Shown here one piece after another: positions 23,120 through 36,200 of a DNA stretch of 64,000 nucleotides. The position numbers and the translations under genes were made by a program. Position 1 is the first letter of the stretch, and every line of letters starts with the position of its first letter. The stretch comes from Petunia secreta. Lineage: Eukaryota; Streptophyta; Magnoliopsida; Solanales; Solanaceae. The stretch covers positions 24,745,501-24,809,500 of the forward strand of contig JARKIP010000038.1 of the NCBI GenBank assembly GCA_029990175.1, written 5' to 3'. Under the pieces are notes generated by a model. That model was given only the letters and a program-made list of their open reading frames with translations. It was not told the origin of the DNA and ran no database searches.

Positions 23120-24187
23120 GGTTAAATTACAGTCTATGTCAATTTAGGGAACATTTTTAAAAAACATAGCAATATTTTACTACTTTACAAAACGTAGCAA
23201 TATTTTTTACAATGCTACCAAACATAGCATTTTCTTAAAAACCCTAATCTCATCTTTTTCACTCTTTTCCCTCCTCTCCTCTCTCTCTTCTCTCTCTACG
23301 CAACCCACATTGCCACCACGCCTCCTCCTTTCTCGTCGCCGGTGATCATCCCCCACCCATCGTCGCCGGTGACTTCTTCCCCCATGTCTGCTTCTTCGTC
23401 ACGCGCCACCACCACTGCATAGATCTGCACAGCGGCGCAGCTGCTGCAACGGCGTCGCTCGTTTTTTTTTTTACTTTTTCGGTGAGTTCTTCCTTCTCTG
23501 TCGTTCCCCAGATCTGAACCACCGCGCTGCTGCTACAGTGGCGTTGTTGATAGCTGCTTCATTTTTTTTTCTTGAGCTTTTCCGGTGACGTATCTCCGGT
23601 GACGGAGAAGAAACTTCCAGATTTGAATCTGCAAGGTGTATCGATATTGTATGCATAGTGTATGCCATGTGTGTTGATTTTGTATGACTAGTGTATATCC
23701 TATGTATTTTTGTATATACAAAGAATATACAATAGTCATACAAAGCGTATACACTTGACATAGAAGCACAAGTGTATGTGTTGTTTATCCAGTATATGAA
23801 CGCTGTTTGCACGAATTATGTTTTGAATAAATACAATAGACATACAAATATATACACTTGACATACAATAATGTATTCATATATATTTACTGTATTTTTA
23901 TAGTTTGCCTATTGTATTTGCACTGTGCATACAAAGAATACATATGTGCATCAAATGAAAATACACCACATACAAAAAAATACAAAAAAAAAAAAAAACA
24001 GAATTTTTCGGCCATCCGGTGGCGGCGGCGACCGGTAGCCGGTGGTAGTGATGGGGGTGGTAGAAGCAAGATCTAGGGTTTTTAGCACCCTTATATGTAT
24101 TTTTGCTATGTTTTGAAAAAAAAATATTGCTATGAGAAAATATTGATATTTTTATGTAAAAAAACTTGTTAGCTTGTATATTTGCCC
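23120..24187. mobile_element. Mutator-like non-autonomous element (1068 bp)
   Basis: The two ends form long imperfect inverted repeats of about 130 bp: left 'aaaacatagcaatattt' and 'taaaaaccctaatct', right 'agatctagggtttttagc' and 'tttttgctatgttttgaaa'. The flanks taatatttt (23111-23119) and tgatatttt (24188-24196) are a 9-bp target duplication with one mismatch, the length typical of Mutator elements. The interior is unlike the ends: a CT-rich leader-like block, GC-rich 'cgtcgccggtgac' stretches (23270-23620 and 24005-24065), and an AT-rich block rich in 'catacaa'/'gtatac' words. No transposase is encoded. Confidence 0.75.
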
Positions 24188-24196
24188 TGATATTTT

Positions 24197-24489
24197 ACTA
24201 TTAATTTCTTGAACATTAAGTATTGTGCGGGTAGTTAATTAAAATAGTAGTCCTATATAGAAATAATAACACAACTGAAATATCTGTCTAACCTTTACCT
24301 TAATCATGGAAGTCACAGTTTGATATTTAAGATCATGTTTGCGGTAATGTCATTTCTTAACTAGGAATCCACTCAAATAAAGGTTATATGACCGGTCACC
24401 TCTTCAACACGCCCTAACGCGGTAACACTATCAAGCAACCCTTAAAATCCCTTTCAACAACAGATCCAAATTAATCTTTTCAAATTTCA
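24197..24489 (+). promoter_or_regulatory. Presumed ELC promoter and 5' UTR
   Basis: This is the only sequence between the Mutator-like element and the ELC start codon. It includes AT-rich stretches (for example caaataaaggttatatg near 24374-24391, a possible TATA region) and 'gaccggtcacc' near 24391. The last 60 bases are C/A-rich and leader-like. The transcription start is not determined. Confidence 0.4.
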
Positions 24490-25713
24490 ATGATGCCTTC
24501 TAATTCCGATCAATACACTCAACAATTCCTTTCCAGTGTTCTTTCACAACGTGGCCCATCATCCCTCCCTTACACCGAAGATGTAAAGTGGCTAATTCGT
24601 CAACACCTTCTTTCACTCATCGAAAATTACCCTTCACTTAGCCCTAAAACTGCTACTTTTACACACAACGATGGCAGAACTGTAAATTTGTTGCAAGCTG
24701 AGGGTACTGTTCCGATGGTGTATCAAGAGGTTACGTATAATATCCCTGTGGTTATTTGGTTGATGGAGTCGTATCCCAGACACGCGCCTTTAGTCTTCGT
24801 CAATCCCACGCGCGACATGATTATTAAGCGGCCGCATCAGTTTGTGAACCCTTCTGGTAGTGTTTCGATCCCTTATTTGCAGAATTGGATTTACCCTAGC
24901 TCTAATTTAGTTGATTTGGCTAGGAATTTGAGTCATTTTTTCGGTCGTGATCCCCCGTTGTATTCGCAGCCTCCTCAACGGAGGCAGAATCCAAATATGA
25001 GCCCGAGCCCAAACTTGAGCCCGAGCCCCAGTATGAGCCCGACCCCTCATCCCCCGCCCGGTACGGGCTTTTTTAGTAATATAAGGCCCGCGATACCTCC
25101 CCGTGCATTTCCGCAGTCGCCTTATGGGAGTGGGAGTGGGAGTGGGAGAGTAATGGATGATCCGACGGAGGGTTTTAAGAAGGAAGCGATTGATAAGATA
25201 GTTGGGAGCGTGCATAGTGATGTGGTCGGGTTGAGGAAAGCGCAGGAGGCGGATATGGAGGGGTTGTTTAATGCTCAAGGAGAGTTGAGGCAACGGGAGG
25301 AGGAATTGGGGAGAGGGTTAAAGGAAATGCAGGATGAGAAAGAAGGGTTGGAGCAGCAGTTGCAGATGGTTTTGATGAACAGTGATGTGCTAGAAGGATG
25401 GTTGAGGGATAACGAAGCGAAATTGACTGATTTAGGGAATGTGGATGTGGATGCAGCATTTGAGCCTTGCGATAATCTTTCCAAGCAGATGCTGGATTGT
25501 ACGGCGTTGGATTTGGCGATAGAGGATGTGATTTATGCGTTGGACAAAGCTATACAGGATGGAGTGATACCGTTTGACCAGTACTTGAGAAATGTAAGGA
25601 TGCTGTCGCGCGAGCAGTTCTTTCATCGTGCTACAGCGTCAAAAGTTAGGGCTGCTCAGATGCAAGCTCAAGTTACTAACATGGCTTCTAGAGCATCACC
25701 ATATGGATTGTGA
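24490..25713 (+). CDS. ELC: ELC/VPS23A-like ESCRT-I subunit (TSG101 homologue)
   Basis: A single intact exon of 407 aa. Residues about 10-160 form a ubiquitin E2 variant (UEV) domain (VKWLIRQHLLSLIENYPSL, GTVPMVYQEVTYNIPVVIWL, PYLQNWIYPSSNLVDL) with Ser/Gly in the segment where an active E2 has its Cys (NPSGSVSIPY), so it binds ubiquitin but does not conjugate it. A Pro/Ser-rich linker (165-210) has repeats of SPSP. A coiled coil covers about 235-300. The C-terminal steadiness box runs from about 335 to 400 (ALDLAIEDVIYALDKAIQDG, REQFFHRA). The protein sorts ubiquitinated cargo at endosomes with VPS28 and VPS37. Plant ELC genes are typically intronless and about 400 aa. Two consecutive ATGs begin it; the first is used here. 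ELC versus ELC-like paralogue cannot be separated by eye. Confidence 0.97.
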   Translation: MMPSNSDQYTQQFLSSVLSQRGPSSLPYTEDVKWLIRQHLLSLIENYPSLSPKTATFTHNDGRTVNLLQAEGTVPMVYQEVTYNIPVVIWLMESYPRHAPLVFVNPTRDMIIKRPHQFVNPSGSVSIPYLQNWIYPSSNLVDLARNLSHFFGRDPPLYSQPPQRRQNPNMSPSPNLSPSPSMSPTPHPPPGTGFFSNIRPAIPPRAFPQSPYGSGSGSGRVMDDPTEGFKKEAIDKIVGSVHSDVVGLRKAQEADMEGLFNAQGELRQREEELGRGLKEMQDEKEGLEQQLQMVLMNSDVLEGWLRDNEAKLTDLGNVDVDAAFEPCDNLSKQMLDCTALDLAIEDVIYALDKAIQDGVIPFDQYLRNVRMLSREQFFHRATASKVRAAQMQAQVTNMASRASPYGL

Positions 25714-26049
25714 TAGACGTGGAATCAGTTGCTGTTTGGTTTGCAATAGACTGAAGAGGTCAATATGGTTTTCAAGGTTGGTTACTTGTGAATAATTTGT
25801 CAATGTGCTATATCTCTACCAATAGATATTGACACTACTTTTTGGTGTGGGTGTTAAAATTGATTGTATCATCTTGTTACTGAACTATATCATATATAAG
25901 GGACCTTTCAGAAAATATAATGATCATACTTGAGGGACTTTCCCCCATATCTCCTATCCACGATCTTTATTTGTCTATCAAGAGATTGCAACTTTATATG
26001 GCATTGGGAACAATGATTTTGTTTTTGGGATAGGTTTAATGATTAGTTT

Positions 26050-26873
26050 TTGGTCTTTCCTCTTTTGCCTTAGTCTCTGCTGTTTGATGGTTCTTAGGAA
26101 TGTCTATACTGAGGAATCATTTTAATATATGTAGCAATTAGAACTTTACCAGTGAATGATTTTGAAGGTACAACATTCTGTTCAATGCATCTGCATATTT
26201 TTCACGCGATGCTCATGTTTGGTTTAGGAGTCTCATGCATTTTGCATCCTAAATGAAACCGTGAAAGTCTTCTGATGGTATTTGTTTGAACACATTGTTT
26301 AAAGATGTTTGACTTTTATATTTAGTGATAGTGGAGAAAATGCTAAGTAATATTTGAAAAGTTAGTTTGATATTTTAGTTCATGATAATAGGTGAAAGTC
26401 AGTTGATTTTTTCTTTAGCCGAGGGTTTATCTGAAACAGCCTCCCCACCTTGGTGGGGGACTGGGGGTAAGGTCTGCGTACATCTCACCCTGCCCAGACC
26501 CCACTTGTGGGATAACACTGTGTTTGATGTTGCTGTTGAGGTGAAAGTTGATATTTTTTTGATAAGATAAAAGGTAGTCCAATATAAAAGCATCAATTGA
26601 AATTTGGAATACGAGTTAGCTTAATCTATTTGATTTCTTGAAAGTTGTAGAGAAATATTATTGTGTAAAACTTTTTGGAACGTCCTGAAATAGGGAAAAA
26701 AATCATATATTATAATAGAGGGAGCATTTACTACTACAACTCTTGGTTCTAGTGTTTTGGAACATGGAGTGACGAAAAATTCCGTCTCTGCATGGATTTG
26801 CTGTAGATGAATCATACTCGTGGTCCAAGGCCAAGAACTTTGGCTGGGCGAAACAACTCTGCAACTACTTATA
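26050..26873. repeat. Copy A of an old direct duplication downstream of ELC
   Basis: It aligns with 28640-29227 in the same order: 'ctcttttgccttagtc', 'ggttcttagga.tg', 'tttaccagtg', 'gaaaagttagt', 'tggtccaa.gcca'. Copy A carries an RTE tail (26400-26538) and a short poly-T LINE end (about 26552-26595) that copy B lacks, so these insertions followed the duplication. Confidence 0.7.
26400..26538 (+). mobile_element. RTE/TS-type 3' tail with short target duplication
   Basis: It contains 'cctccccaccttggtgggg', 'ggtaaggtctgcgtacatctcaccctgcccagaccccac' and a TTG-like end. It is flanked by aggtgaaagt at 26390-26399 and 26539-26548. It could be an RTE truncation or a SINE sharing that tail; only the tail is present. 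Confidence 0.65.
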
Positions 26874-28639
26874 GACTATATTCTTCTGTAGTACTTAAAT
26901 CCCAATATGAAATACATATACCATGATAAAGTAGTTAACTTAGACTTCAAAACAATGTAGTTAATCTAGAGAAAATCAGTAGATTTGTACAACGTTGTTA
27001 CATGTTTTAATGAATAAAACACACTTGAGTAGTTATTTATTGTCTTTCATCAGAGGAAAATATCTTAGGTTTTCACGCACCTCTAGCTCGTTTTCTAACT
27101 TTTTTGGTCGGGAAGCTCATCATGTGAAACCTTCCTTGTTTATTTTGTCCACCTCCATCAATTACTTTTCACCCACATCTTGCAGTGCTGCAATTTCAGT
27201 TCCCTAGCTCTTCCCCGCCAATGATGTCCTCTAAGTACTGTTGTAACCACTATGAAGCATACGTCCAAGACCATTGTTTGTTCAACACCCTAACTGCAGA
27301 GTGCAGACCAAACTTTAAAAAGATAACCAGATAACTGTAGTTCTAATCTTCTCTTCTAAATAAAAACTCAGCCTCTGCTGCTTGTTTCGTAATTTTTCCT
27401 TACACATATAGTTATTGTCGCTAGATGATTGTTTAATTCCATATTTTGTAGTTTCTTTTGGTGAAGGGGGAGCACAATTGCAGTTTTTTTTTTTCTCTGG
27501 GATAAAGTTAGTGTTTAATACGTTTAATGCTGTGGTGGTACCTAATGAGGACCTGCAATTACTTATGGTTATAATAACTTGCGGTTGATCAGAGGCTTGA
27601 AGTAGAAACTATATGATCAGAATCTGTAAATTTGGCTTTCATCACATCCTTCGTGTTGAGGATATATTGAAAATGTTACCTTCTTCTTCTTTAAAAGAAT
27701 TTGAAAACTTACGGTGGTGAACTGTTCTTTGTATGTATGCTGAATTTGGCCTCAGATTGAGGGTTAATGGAGTGTAGCATTTTCTGAAAAGGTTAAGAGC
27801 TTAATATTTAATTTCTGATTATTTCATTTTGAAACGGGATTTGAAGAATGGTAGCGTTTCAGCGGTCATATGTCCAGGCATTAGTTCTTGAAGACTTGAC
27901 ATTAAGTCATGCTCACAGCTAATCGCTCGGTCAAGCTTAGCTGTACCTTTATAGTATTCCTGGTTTGCTATATGATAAGAAAGATTTTGCTTTCTTTCGG
28001 CTCATGAAGAACAATAAAGTGAGGTTAGGTAATTTGTGGAAATTGGAGAAGGGTATTTTTGGATAAGAGGGTAAACACGAATGTAGTTATTACTAACCAT
28101 CTTTGATCTGTCATAATGCCGTAGAGTAGGACTCCAGGAATTTTGGAAACTGAAACATGATCAAACTTCCCACAAAAATTTTAGAAGCCTGGGATGCTCT
28201 CTAGACATTATCTTGAAGTACTAGTCTCAGTTCTTCATTAACTGTTGACACTAGTTGCACGCTGAGTAGAAAAATGAGTACTTCAATATGAGAGAATGCT
28301 GTACTGTTTTGCTTATTGTTTGGATGTTGACTACTGTCCTGCTATCATGCTCAAAAAGTCATTATATAGGTCATGTATACTTGTGAGAGACAATATAGTC
28401 TTCTGCTGTAGTGTTGGTAGCAAGGGGAGATGGTTGGCATCACACCTAAACAAGGACGGAACAGTCTTCGGACTTTACCTTGTTTCCAGGAGATTTCCTT
28501 ATGCTGTTGCTTAATGACCACCTGTTTATGGTAGCATTATGGAAATGACTTTAACAACTGCTTTAACAACTGCAAAGTATTTTTGTGGCATTGGACCAAC
28601 GCTTAGATTTATAGCAGTACTCACCAAAACGAGTTCTGA
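26874..28639. other. Intergenic, nothing recognised
   Basis: AT-rich sequence with only short ORFs (none conserved by eye) and a few homopolymer runs. No RNA gene or named repeat was recognised. Confidence 0.4.
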
Positions 28640-29227
28640 GGTGTTCCAGCTCTTTTGCCTTAGTCACTTTAGTTATATGGTTCTTAGGATTGATGTTTAT
28701 ACTCGGATCCAGTTTAAATTGCACTGATAGAGGTTTACCAGTGGAGCATTAGAGAAGGTAGAGGTCTATCTATAGTGATTTAACTCTGTTTGGATTCAAA
28801 TTTTTTTTTTTTTTTTTTTACATATTTTTCTGGCAGTGGATCATATTCAGCTTTAGGAGTTTCTTATGTACTTTGCGTTCTATATGAAGTTGTCAAAGTT
28901 TCTCCACCGTCTCATTTATAAGATGGTGTTTGATTGGATTTTTTTTCCTAATGAAAAATAAATTTATTAAAGTGATGGTTGAAAAGTTAGTGTATTAGTC
29001 ATTACATTAGAGCGTGAAATTTGAAAGGGTTTGGTAAATTTGAGTTGTAGATAGCTGTCTAGAAATGGAATTGCGGTTAAACATTTTCAGATGTTCCAAA
29101 ATAGAAGCGGTATAGTATATGTTGGGAAAAAACAGGGCTCTATGGATTGATGTCTACATGAATTTGCCGTCACACTTGTGGTCCAAAGCCAGGGCTTTTG
29201 TGTTGAGGCAAATACCGTGCAACTAAG
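28640..29227. repeat. Copy B of the direct duplication downstream of ELC
   Basis: It matches copy A (26050-26873) at an offset near 2590 bp at the start. It has an extra T18-19 run at about 28802-28820. No ELC coding sequence lies next to it, so only the 3' flank was duplicated or the coding copy is lost. Confidence 0.65.
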
Positions 29228-29332
29228 AATGGAATAGTGGGGGGTGGGGGTTTTGAGAAATATGTCATTAGAAAGCATTTACGGGTCCTAAGAATGGAAT
29301 AGTGGGGGTTTGGAAAAATATGTCATTAATTA
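29223..29332. repeat. Two-copy tandem repeat
   Basis: 'ctaagaatggaatagtgggg' followed by 'aaatatgtcatta' occurs twice, starting at about 29223 and 29288, with a G-rich insert in the first copy. It is a local tandem duplication of about 65 bp. Confidence 0.75.
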
Positions 29333-30217
29333 GTGTTATGACTGAGAAAAGTGAATGTGCTAACCCCGCAATGCCTTGTTTTTTGCTAGGCTTACATGGG
29401 TTTCCAAGAGATTATAGACAAATCCTTCCATATAATTTAGGTTCGTCCCGTTTAACATCTATAATTTCATATCGATGAATCTGGTTGACGTATTGACAAA
29501 ATCAAACCATATGAAATGTTCTTTACTATCCTCTAGGTGAGCTGGATTCTCACTTGCCTTGCACTCATAATATTTAAACTACACAATGGCAATTAACTTT
29601 TCCCCCACCAAATCCATTATACTAATCTATTTTTTTTTTTTTGGGTCTAAGGTACATTAATCTCAATTTATTTCATCCACAGGATATTTGATCTCTCATT
29701 TTTAATTGCTTATTTTTAACTTATGTTATATCTCAATAAAAAAACTATAATATGATAAGATAAATATGATAAATAAATGACGATACAAAGACGGAATTCT
29801 TTGTCTAGCATAAGTCTTTTAGATTTTATAATCATGCCGCATATCACATACAGTACATGTTTACAATTGGGCAACAGAATAATGTTCGGAAGTTGAGCTA
29901 CAGGAACGATCTAATTTGCAACTTTCACACAGTGTTTTCGCTGTAAAACCAACACACACTAAAACTTAATCTAACAATATAGTACAACAGACCGCTAATA
30001 CCAAGTACTCCATAAGATGCCTTTGTTGCCGCCATGAGCTCAAAATCTCATATCTTCATATGCTGTCTGCCCAAGCCCATCTATACGACTTGACCACTTT
30101 GCAACCCATTGCATCATCGTGGCAGTAAAAGTGCATACATTCAAGTGACTCTGGGACATAACATTTCTCACTATCAAGTGCTATAATCTTTCCTTGACAA
30201 CAGTTCTCGAGAGTTTC

Positions 30218-33200
30218 TTACTGTCCCATGTCAATATCAAAGTTTCCACGTGCACCGGAGTTGTGCAAGGCCCAGATTTCCTGGAATCCAAAGTGCGCCT
30301 CTTTAAGTTGCATCTTGCTATTTTCACGATGCTTAAGAAGTGCCTGTCAGGAAACTGAACCAGATATACAAATTTTAGGAAGAGCTGTCCAGATTATAAA
30401 GGACTTCCTTGCAATCATATTTGTGAGGCAATACCAGAATATGAGGTGATATAAAAAATAGAACGACACCCAACCACTACTCTAGACACTGTAAAGAAGA
30501 TTCACTCTAACCATTTTACTAACAGTTGTGCAAGAAGCTGAAGAGTAATACAACTATTGCAGCTGCAAAAGATATAGACATTGAAAAACATATTTTTGAG
30601 AAAGAGGTGATACTACATATTAGAATTTAGAGCAAGAGAAAAGTACAACTCTCAGAAGTCTTACATCTGGAAGATCGAAGTCACCATCCTTTGCATCGCA
30701 AATATCAAGTGCTACCTTCCGAAGCAGTGGCATCTAATTAAATAAGAAATTCTATTATGATACCTCAGTGTTCATGTCCTTGAAGATAAAAACACAAATT
30801 ATGTATGCTTACCCTTGAAGCGGCACGGATAATAAAATTTCTGCCTATTCCAAGGCCCTATCATTCAAAAGTTGAACTTCAGTTCAGTATCAACATTTAA
30901 GAATAACATCAAAGAGAGCATCTATCGGCGACATTGTCAATTCAGCCACCCTAAAAACTTCAAGTTTGTACAGACTCAAATAGTGTGATTGGATTCGCTC
31001 AGACTTCCCAGAAGTCCTCATGCATAGAACAAAAAGGAAAAGATGAATCAGATTAAGTTTGTATTTAATTTAATGTTCCATTTGAAATCTATTGTCCAGT
31101 ATTATTGAGCCTCTCCATTTGTTTTTATTTGATCTATAGAGGTGAGGGACATTGAATAGTAGAAGACTTACATTATGACGGAGTAAAAGATCTTCAAGCG
31201 CTTGACAATTCATAAGCGAAGTGACACCCTTGGCAGTTACATCACCACAGTCCTAAACAAGATTAGACCACATGAAATTGTGACAGAATAGAGGCAACTA
31301 AATAACATTTCAAGAGGAAATAGACAACATAAGTTTCTAACCGTTTCATTCAAAGATACTAGAGCTGCAACAAGCTATAAAGAACGCTTGAAACTCTAGT
31401 CTGAAATTTCTTTTTATTGGGCGTCTCATCTATATAGAGTGTCTGAAACAAAACTGACTATATATCCTGTCAAATGGAGTTCTAAAATAACTAACAGGAA
31501 AAAACAAAATGTGACGTGAAATAAAACTCATTAATTAGTCACTTTGTATGTGTCAGACCTCAGAAACTGATATAGGACTGTGTTTCAATTTTAGAAGCCC
31601 AGTACCAACAACAGTTCATATCTACATATCAGGCTGCAGTTTAGAACATAACAGGTTTAGGTCTGTGTATCAAGAAGTTTATCCTATTGTGATTTCATTA
31701 AATTACACTTCTTGTTGGGAGTTTGATATTGGCTGATACTGGATATTTTTTGGTACATTGGGAAAGATAAACTAAATGACTTAAAATCTTTCATATGATA
31801 CTGGATATATGGCTTAACTGGAGGTTTATATCCATTGATTAAACTGCTCATGCCGTCTCTCTGTTTTTCACCCAGGGAATCGTTCCCACCATATGAATCT
31901 CTTTTGAATTTACCATTTGCTTAGTTAGAAATGTTGATAACAGGTCTCAAAACTTAAGTTGCAATAATTGCACAGAAGAAATATTTAATGGCCTAAAAGA
32001 TTAACATAACATGTTAGCATAATCTCTCCTCCAATGGCTCCCCAGAGCAATCATTTGGCAGGATGCAGAATTTAAGATACTTATCAGCTAGGCAATTTAA
32101 GTAGAAGATTATTCTTTCTTCAGCTTGAAGAATTGGAAATTTCAAATAGAAACATGATAGCCAGTAACAACAGCAATGGCAAACCTCTAAATGAAGAGAG
32201 ATCAACCCTGGCCAACCATTTGAAATAGTATCTTGCGACTCTGCAAAGAAACAGTATAAGGTTATAGAAACAAGGAATTTCATCTCACAACTGATTCGGC
32301 AAAGATTCCGATATATAAGAACACAGGCGAATATGAAATTGTTTCAACTATGTAACTTAAGCATCATAGGTGAAGCTTCGGGAATGAGGGATACTATGCA
32401 GACTTAGGAACACTAAAAGAGTGACTAAGAACCAGTGTGGCTTTACGCCTGGTAAATCTATTATGGAGAAATTGATGGAAAATTTATACAAGGAAGAAGG
32501 ATCTATACGTTTTATTAATCTAGAGAAGATGTATGATAAAATGTCTAGAAATGTCCCTTGGCGGATATTGAAGAAACATTAAATCCAAATTAGATATACA
32601 AAGGTCATGAAGAATATGTATGAAGAAGCCATCACTACTCCTAAGAATTTGGAAGATAATGTTAATAAAGAAGGGGAGAACCCCGTATACAGAAGGTACA
32701 GAACCTACACCAAAATATAATTCTCTATAAAAGAAAGCCAATCATATATACACATCAAAACCTCATGGGTACACCAAAAGAAACTAGAAACCAAAGACTA
32801 TTTTGCATATTAAGAGAATCACTCTCTATTCCTTCAAAAGCTCTCATATTTCTCTCTTCCCAAGAATCCACATAAGACCTAAAGGAGCCACATCCTAAGA
32901 ATTCGGAAATTGTTAATATGGCAAGAGCTCGTTCTTGATTACTTGTAAACACTATTTCTACTCCAACATGCTTGAGAGAATAACCAAGCAATTCATTCCC
33001 AACATCTTTTCTTTTATCATTCTTTACAACTAATGGGAGAACAGTGGTAGGAGAAAACAGGAGTTTTCCATAGCAGTAGTTTTACACCAATTATTTGCAT
33101 TTAGCCCGTAACTTTATCCTCATTATGGATGAGCTAACGAACAATATACAAGATGAAATCCCATGGTGTACGCAATTTACACACAATATTGTGTCGAATG

Positions 33201-36200
33201 ACGAAATTAGGGTGTCAACCAAAAACTTGAGCTTGTTTATTCTAGAGAGTGAGGGTTTTAGTTAGGCTAATAAAGTAAGATAGAATATATGCAGGGGCTC
33301 CCAGGGCTTTGGTCTAGTAGAAAGAGCACTGCTTGTAATGTGTGGGTTGGGCATACGTCACATATTTAAACCATGTTGTAGACAAAAGCCTAGTATTTAA
33401 CTGGAGAAGGACAGAGGGGTGGGCACATTATCGACTCAATTATGGAACATGCTTCACTTGCCTTCAGAGATTTCTCGGTTATCAGAAAAAAATAGAATAT
33501 AAGCACTACGCGTAACCAACAAAAGAAAAGTGAAGTTAAGGTGAGATAATATGGGGTTGCAGTGCCTCAAGGCAAACAATTTAGACATATAGGCTCGATA
33601 TATTAGGAGAATGGTATGAATACCTAGGGACTTTACACACAAAATCAAATAAGATTACTGAACTTGAAAAGTGCACTCGAGTGTTATGCGATAAGCGAAC
33701 ACCTAGAAGTTAAAGCCAACTTCCATAAAGTAATTATAATATCGAGTTATCGACAATGTTATATGAGAGTGAAAGCTGGGATTTTGAAGTTCCCATCTCG
33801 ACAAGATGACTATCGTAGAAATGTGAATTTTGAGATGAATAAAATTCCAAAGAATATTAAACAAGATAAGAATAATCATATGCTACAAAAAGTGCAAGTA
33901 GCACACATAAAGGATAAAATAAGATAATGTCACTTGAGATGGGGTCTGGTCATGTCCTATATCAATCCCCGATGCACAGACTCATAGGTACGATACCAAG
34001 GTGGTTGAACATGTCAAAAGAGATGAAGTAACCAAAAAGCACATGGAAGAGACCCAGAAGAACTACAATTTCTTAGAATCGAAGCAGCCTTAGATAAAAT
34101 AAAGGCACAGTAAAAGAAAGAGATCCATGTAAGTGGTACCAATTAGTTGGGATTGAGGTTTGGTCATGTTGGTACATTTACTTTGGGTCCAACGCTCAGT
34201 AAGTCTCTTTTAGTGTTGTTAGATATTCGTATTGTAGAAAATGCAGAGAACTTCTAGTGCTAGATAGCCTAATACATGGATAGCAAGGATTCATATGGCT
34301 GACCCTAACTAGCTTAGGATTGAGGCATAGTTGTTGTAGTTGATCTGGATAAGAAGTATAGCAAATTGGATTTGTTTATTACAGCTGGATCAAAATCAGA
34401 CAGGACAACTTCCCAAACATGATATAAACATCACAGAGATTCAAACTAGATGTCTTGAGAGTAGTCTAAACCTGAATTAAGACGTCTGCATCCCACCAGC
34501 GAAAGCTCAGTTAAGTTCATGCAATTCTGAGTAAGGGTCAGTAAATCATCATTGTTCATCTGTGTTGTTACTCTTTCAAGTTTCAATTTCCTCAAGTGTG
34601 GTGCACTGGACTTGAAGCTTAATGTGGAAACCTCACCAAAGCAATAGCAAAGCGCTAACACTTGCAAGTTTTTCAAGGTTTCCAAGATATTTCTTACAGC
34701 AGAATCAGATATTACCTGTTAAGATCAGTAATAGTGTAATACTAAGTAAGCAAAACTGATTTCAAGCACTTTCCTGAAATGCACACCATTCAAGACTAAG
34801 ACAACCTACATTGGTTTCATTTCCAAGTGCAACAAGCTATGGTAGATTGTTGTTATACAACTAGATGCCCCTATTTCTCTAACCTTAATGAAATGAATAG
34901 TTGACATTCTCTATCCACACAAACCTACTTACATTCAGATCTAAGTATAATTGTGTACATTAGCCCCTGTAGTAATAAGTGGAGAAATGATCACAGGGCA
35001 CTACTGTATCCAGATAAGTCCCATCATTACAAGTATACTTCATAAAATACTTACACTATACACCCTCTACCCTATCACCTTTTTTTTTTTTTTTGATATG
35101 TACAGTTGACCACAAGTTCTAAAATTATAAATTAAATTTTTTTTGGAAATATAATCATTTATGGAGATAGAAAATGGGAGAGTGGTGTCTAGATCAAATT
35201 CAATTTAAGGACCAGATTTCTAGTCTTGAATTATCTAAGAAATAAGATTCAGAACATCATTTGAAAAGACAGAGAAATAATTTACAGACAAGTCACCATA
35301 TATTCCATTCCTTTATTTTATTGAACAATTTTGAAAGGTGTCTTTCCAAGCTTTCGAAATCTCAAGTAAAGATGGACAGCTTTAGAGAAAAAAGAAATGT
35401 TAAGTTTCCAAGCTCACGTTAGTAAGACCTTGAAACAGAGTTCTAGCAGCGCAATTTAACTTTCAAGGACAATGATCCAAGGTAAAGATAACTTGGTCAC
35501 GCTTCATGTTACTTGAAGAAACCATTGAGCATGAATATACATCTTCCATTGGCATTATGGTAAAGAGACTAGAAGATAGCACACAACAAAAAGAGAAACC
35601 AAGACAATACAATAGACTTCATGAAAGTGGTTGGACTTGTGGAACCATGTCTAGGAATTAACTGGATAAAAGGCAAAAAGGATTTGGAAATGAGTTCCAA
35701 GGATCACACGGTTTTTAACAGTACTGGTTCTGTCATCACATTTGCTTATAATTTAGATGATTGTAAACCTGTTCAGGCCCTCAACTCATCAATTCATTGA
35801 ACATATGCAATATGGACACAACTAATGGAATCAAAACTAGGAGAAAGATTAGCTAGAAGTTCGTAAACACATTACCTGGAAATAAAGAATCAAAGTCTCT
35901 AGACAAGGACAAAAAGTGGGTAGCATCTTGAGCCCATCTTCACATAAAGATCCACCTAAACCAACAATGAATGTCCTCAGCGGTTTAATTGCTGGGCGCA
36001 GAGCCTCCAATGAAAAGAATGAGAATCCCCAACCAAGCGCAAATTCCTCCAAATTGCAGGACTTTGCAAGCTCATAGTAAAATTTTGGACAATTATTAGA
36101 GAAAACAGGAGAGTTCTCTAGAATATTATTTTCCTCTTGTAATAGATCCCTGCAGCCTCTGGCAATCAAGCACTTTAGATGAGGATTTCTGCAGACAACA

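Noticed and set aside
24907..25626. Minus-strand ORFs opposite ELC
   Set aside because: They are shadows of the ELC coding frame, with no recognisable domain.
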